Part shown: positions 63,733 through 64,000 of the stretch, in pieces | Numbering within the stretch: the first letter of the stretch is position 1 | Layout of the letters: the number at the start of each line of letters is the position of its first letter | NCBI RefSeq assembly: GCF_013374115.1 | Contig: NZ_AP022673.1 | Span: 3,062,001-3,126,000, forward strand | Direction: 5' to 3' | Length of the DNA stretch: 64,000 bases | Origin: Sphingomonas sp. HMP9 | Lineage (GTDB): Bacteria > Pseudomonadota > Alphaproteobacteria > Sphingomonadales > Sphingomonadaceae | Made by a program: the position numbers and the translations under genes | Notes under the pieces: model-generated | Database searches by the model: none | The model's input: the letters and a program-made list of their open reading frames with translations, nothing else | What the model was told of the DNA's origin: nothing

Positions 63733-63767
63733 AAAGGGGCGGCCGTCGTGCGACGGTCGCCCCTTTT
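63733..63767 (+). terminator. Rho-independent terminator of phasin gene
   Basis: AAAGGGGCGGCCGTCG pairs with CGACGGTCGCCCCTTT (one G-U) around a two-base loop and ends in TTTT. It lies 37 bases after the phasin stop and is the clearest terminator of the window. Confidence 0.88.
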
Positions 63768-63841
63768 GCGTTTGCGGATTTCGTGCGACGTTTGCGGTCG
63801 CCCCCTTGCCCTTGCCCCCCGGCATGCCATATTTTGGCAGC

Positions 63842-64000
63842 ATGGTGTTGACCCCCGAAATGAAGCTGGCCGCGATGATGGCCGAGCGCCGCGACGATGG
63901 TGGCGAGGATGGCAATGGCGGCACCGGCGCCGGCATCGCGACCAAGACGCGCACGAAGACCAAACAGCCGACGCCCTACCGCGTGCTGATGCTCAATGAC
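63842..64000 (+). CDS. clpS: ATP-dependent Clp protease adaptor ClpS, cut by window end
   Basis: The first 53 codons of ClpS, which delivers N-end-rule substrates to ClpAP. A Gly/Asp-rich lead is followed by TKTRTKTKQPTPYRVLMLND, the exact start of the ClpS core fold. The substrate pocket and ClpA-binding residues lie beyond base 64000. ATG at 63842 is the first start; ATG at 63860 is an alternative. Confidence 0.88.
   Translation, partial: MVLTPEMKLAAMMAERRDDGGEDGNGGTGAGIATKTRTKTKQPTPYRVLMLND

Noticed and set aside
1..64000. tRNA, rRNA or riboswitch genes
   Set aside because: No cloverleaf, rRNA core or known riboswitch consensus could be recognised by reading.

Overview
The window looks like a chromosomal segment of a high-GC alphaproteobacterium of the Sphingomonas type. 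This is inferred from gene content: a Wzc/Wza exopolysaccharide locus with FkbM methyltransferases, class I PHA synthase plus phasin, one bifunctional SpoT/Rel enzyme, a DUF6456-like protein, many GTG/TTG starts and long intergenic inverted repeats. No rRNA, tRNA or CRISPR array was seen.

Region 1 (1-1855) is the right part of an IS21-family element (istA truncated by the window edge, istB, multi-repeat right end). Region 2 (1907-32725) is an exopolysaccharide locus. A Tat-exported beta-helix protein on the + strand converges with about 25 genes on the - strand that are nearly all joined by 1-7 base overlaps. Read in transcription order, the operon encodes an initiating sugar-phosphate transferase, a phosphatase, Wza, a small membrane protein, an O-antigen polymerase/ligase-like protein, a Wzc tyrosine autokinase, a TPR-like membrane protein, a Wzx flippase, glycosyltransferases (five GT4, two GT2), asparagine synthase, an EpsG-like polymerase, a full ABC flippase/exporter, a sulfotransferase, three FkbM methyltransferases and an SGNH acyltransferase. 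The expected product is a multi-sugar polymer carrying methyl, acyl and possibly sulfate groups. Several small ORFs embedded in the operon are not recognised.

Region 3 (about 32.7-38.5 kb) is a decayed, lower-GC boundary. It holds a UDP-glucose dehydrogenase pseudogene, an apparently intact UDP-glucuronate decarboxylase and broken IS5- and IS3-family elements. Region 4 (37.8-42.1 kb) is a type VI secretion scar: an FHA-domain remnant and another 3' remnant on the - strand abut a 5'-truncated tssG on the + strand. tssG is followed after one base by a muramidase (frameshifted) and two related lipoproteins, which together look like an effector/immunity set. This is the most novel-looking part of the window.

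Region 5 (42.2-64 kb) is ordinary chromosome: XRE regulator, DUF6456, dapF-like, fasciclin, CNT nucleoside transporter, queuosine-precursor transporter, argB, yggT-yggU-folD-marC, a GT-C/GtrA/methyltransferase/GT2 group, spoT, an HxlR regulator, a thioesterase, TauE, an aminotransferase, phaC, a phasin and the start of clpS. Intergenic gaps here carry several families of long inverted repeats that were not seen in the exopolysaccharide locus.
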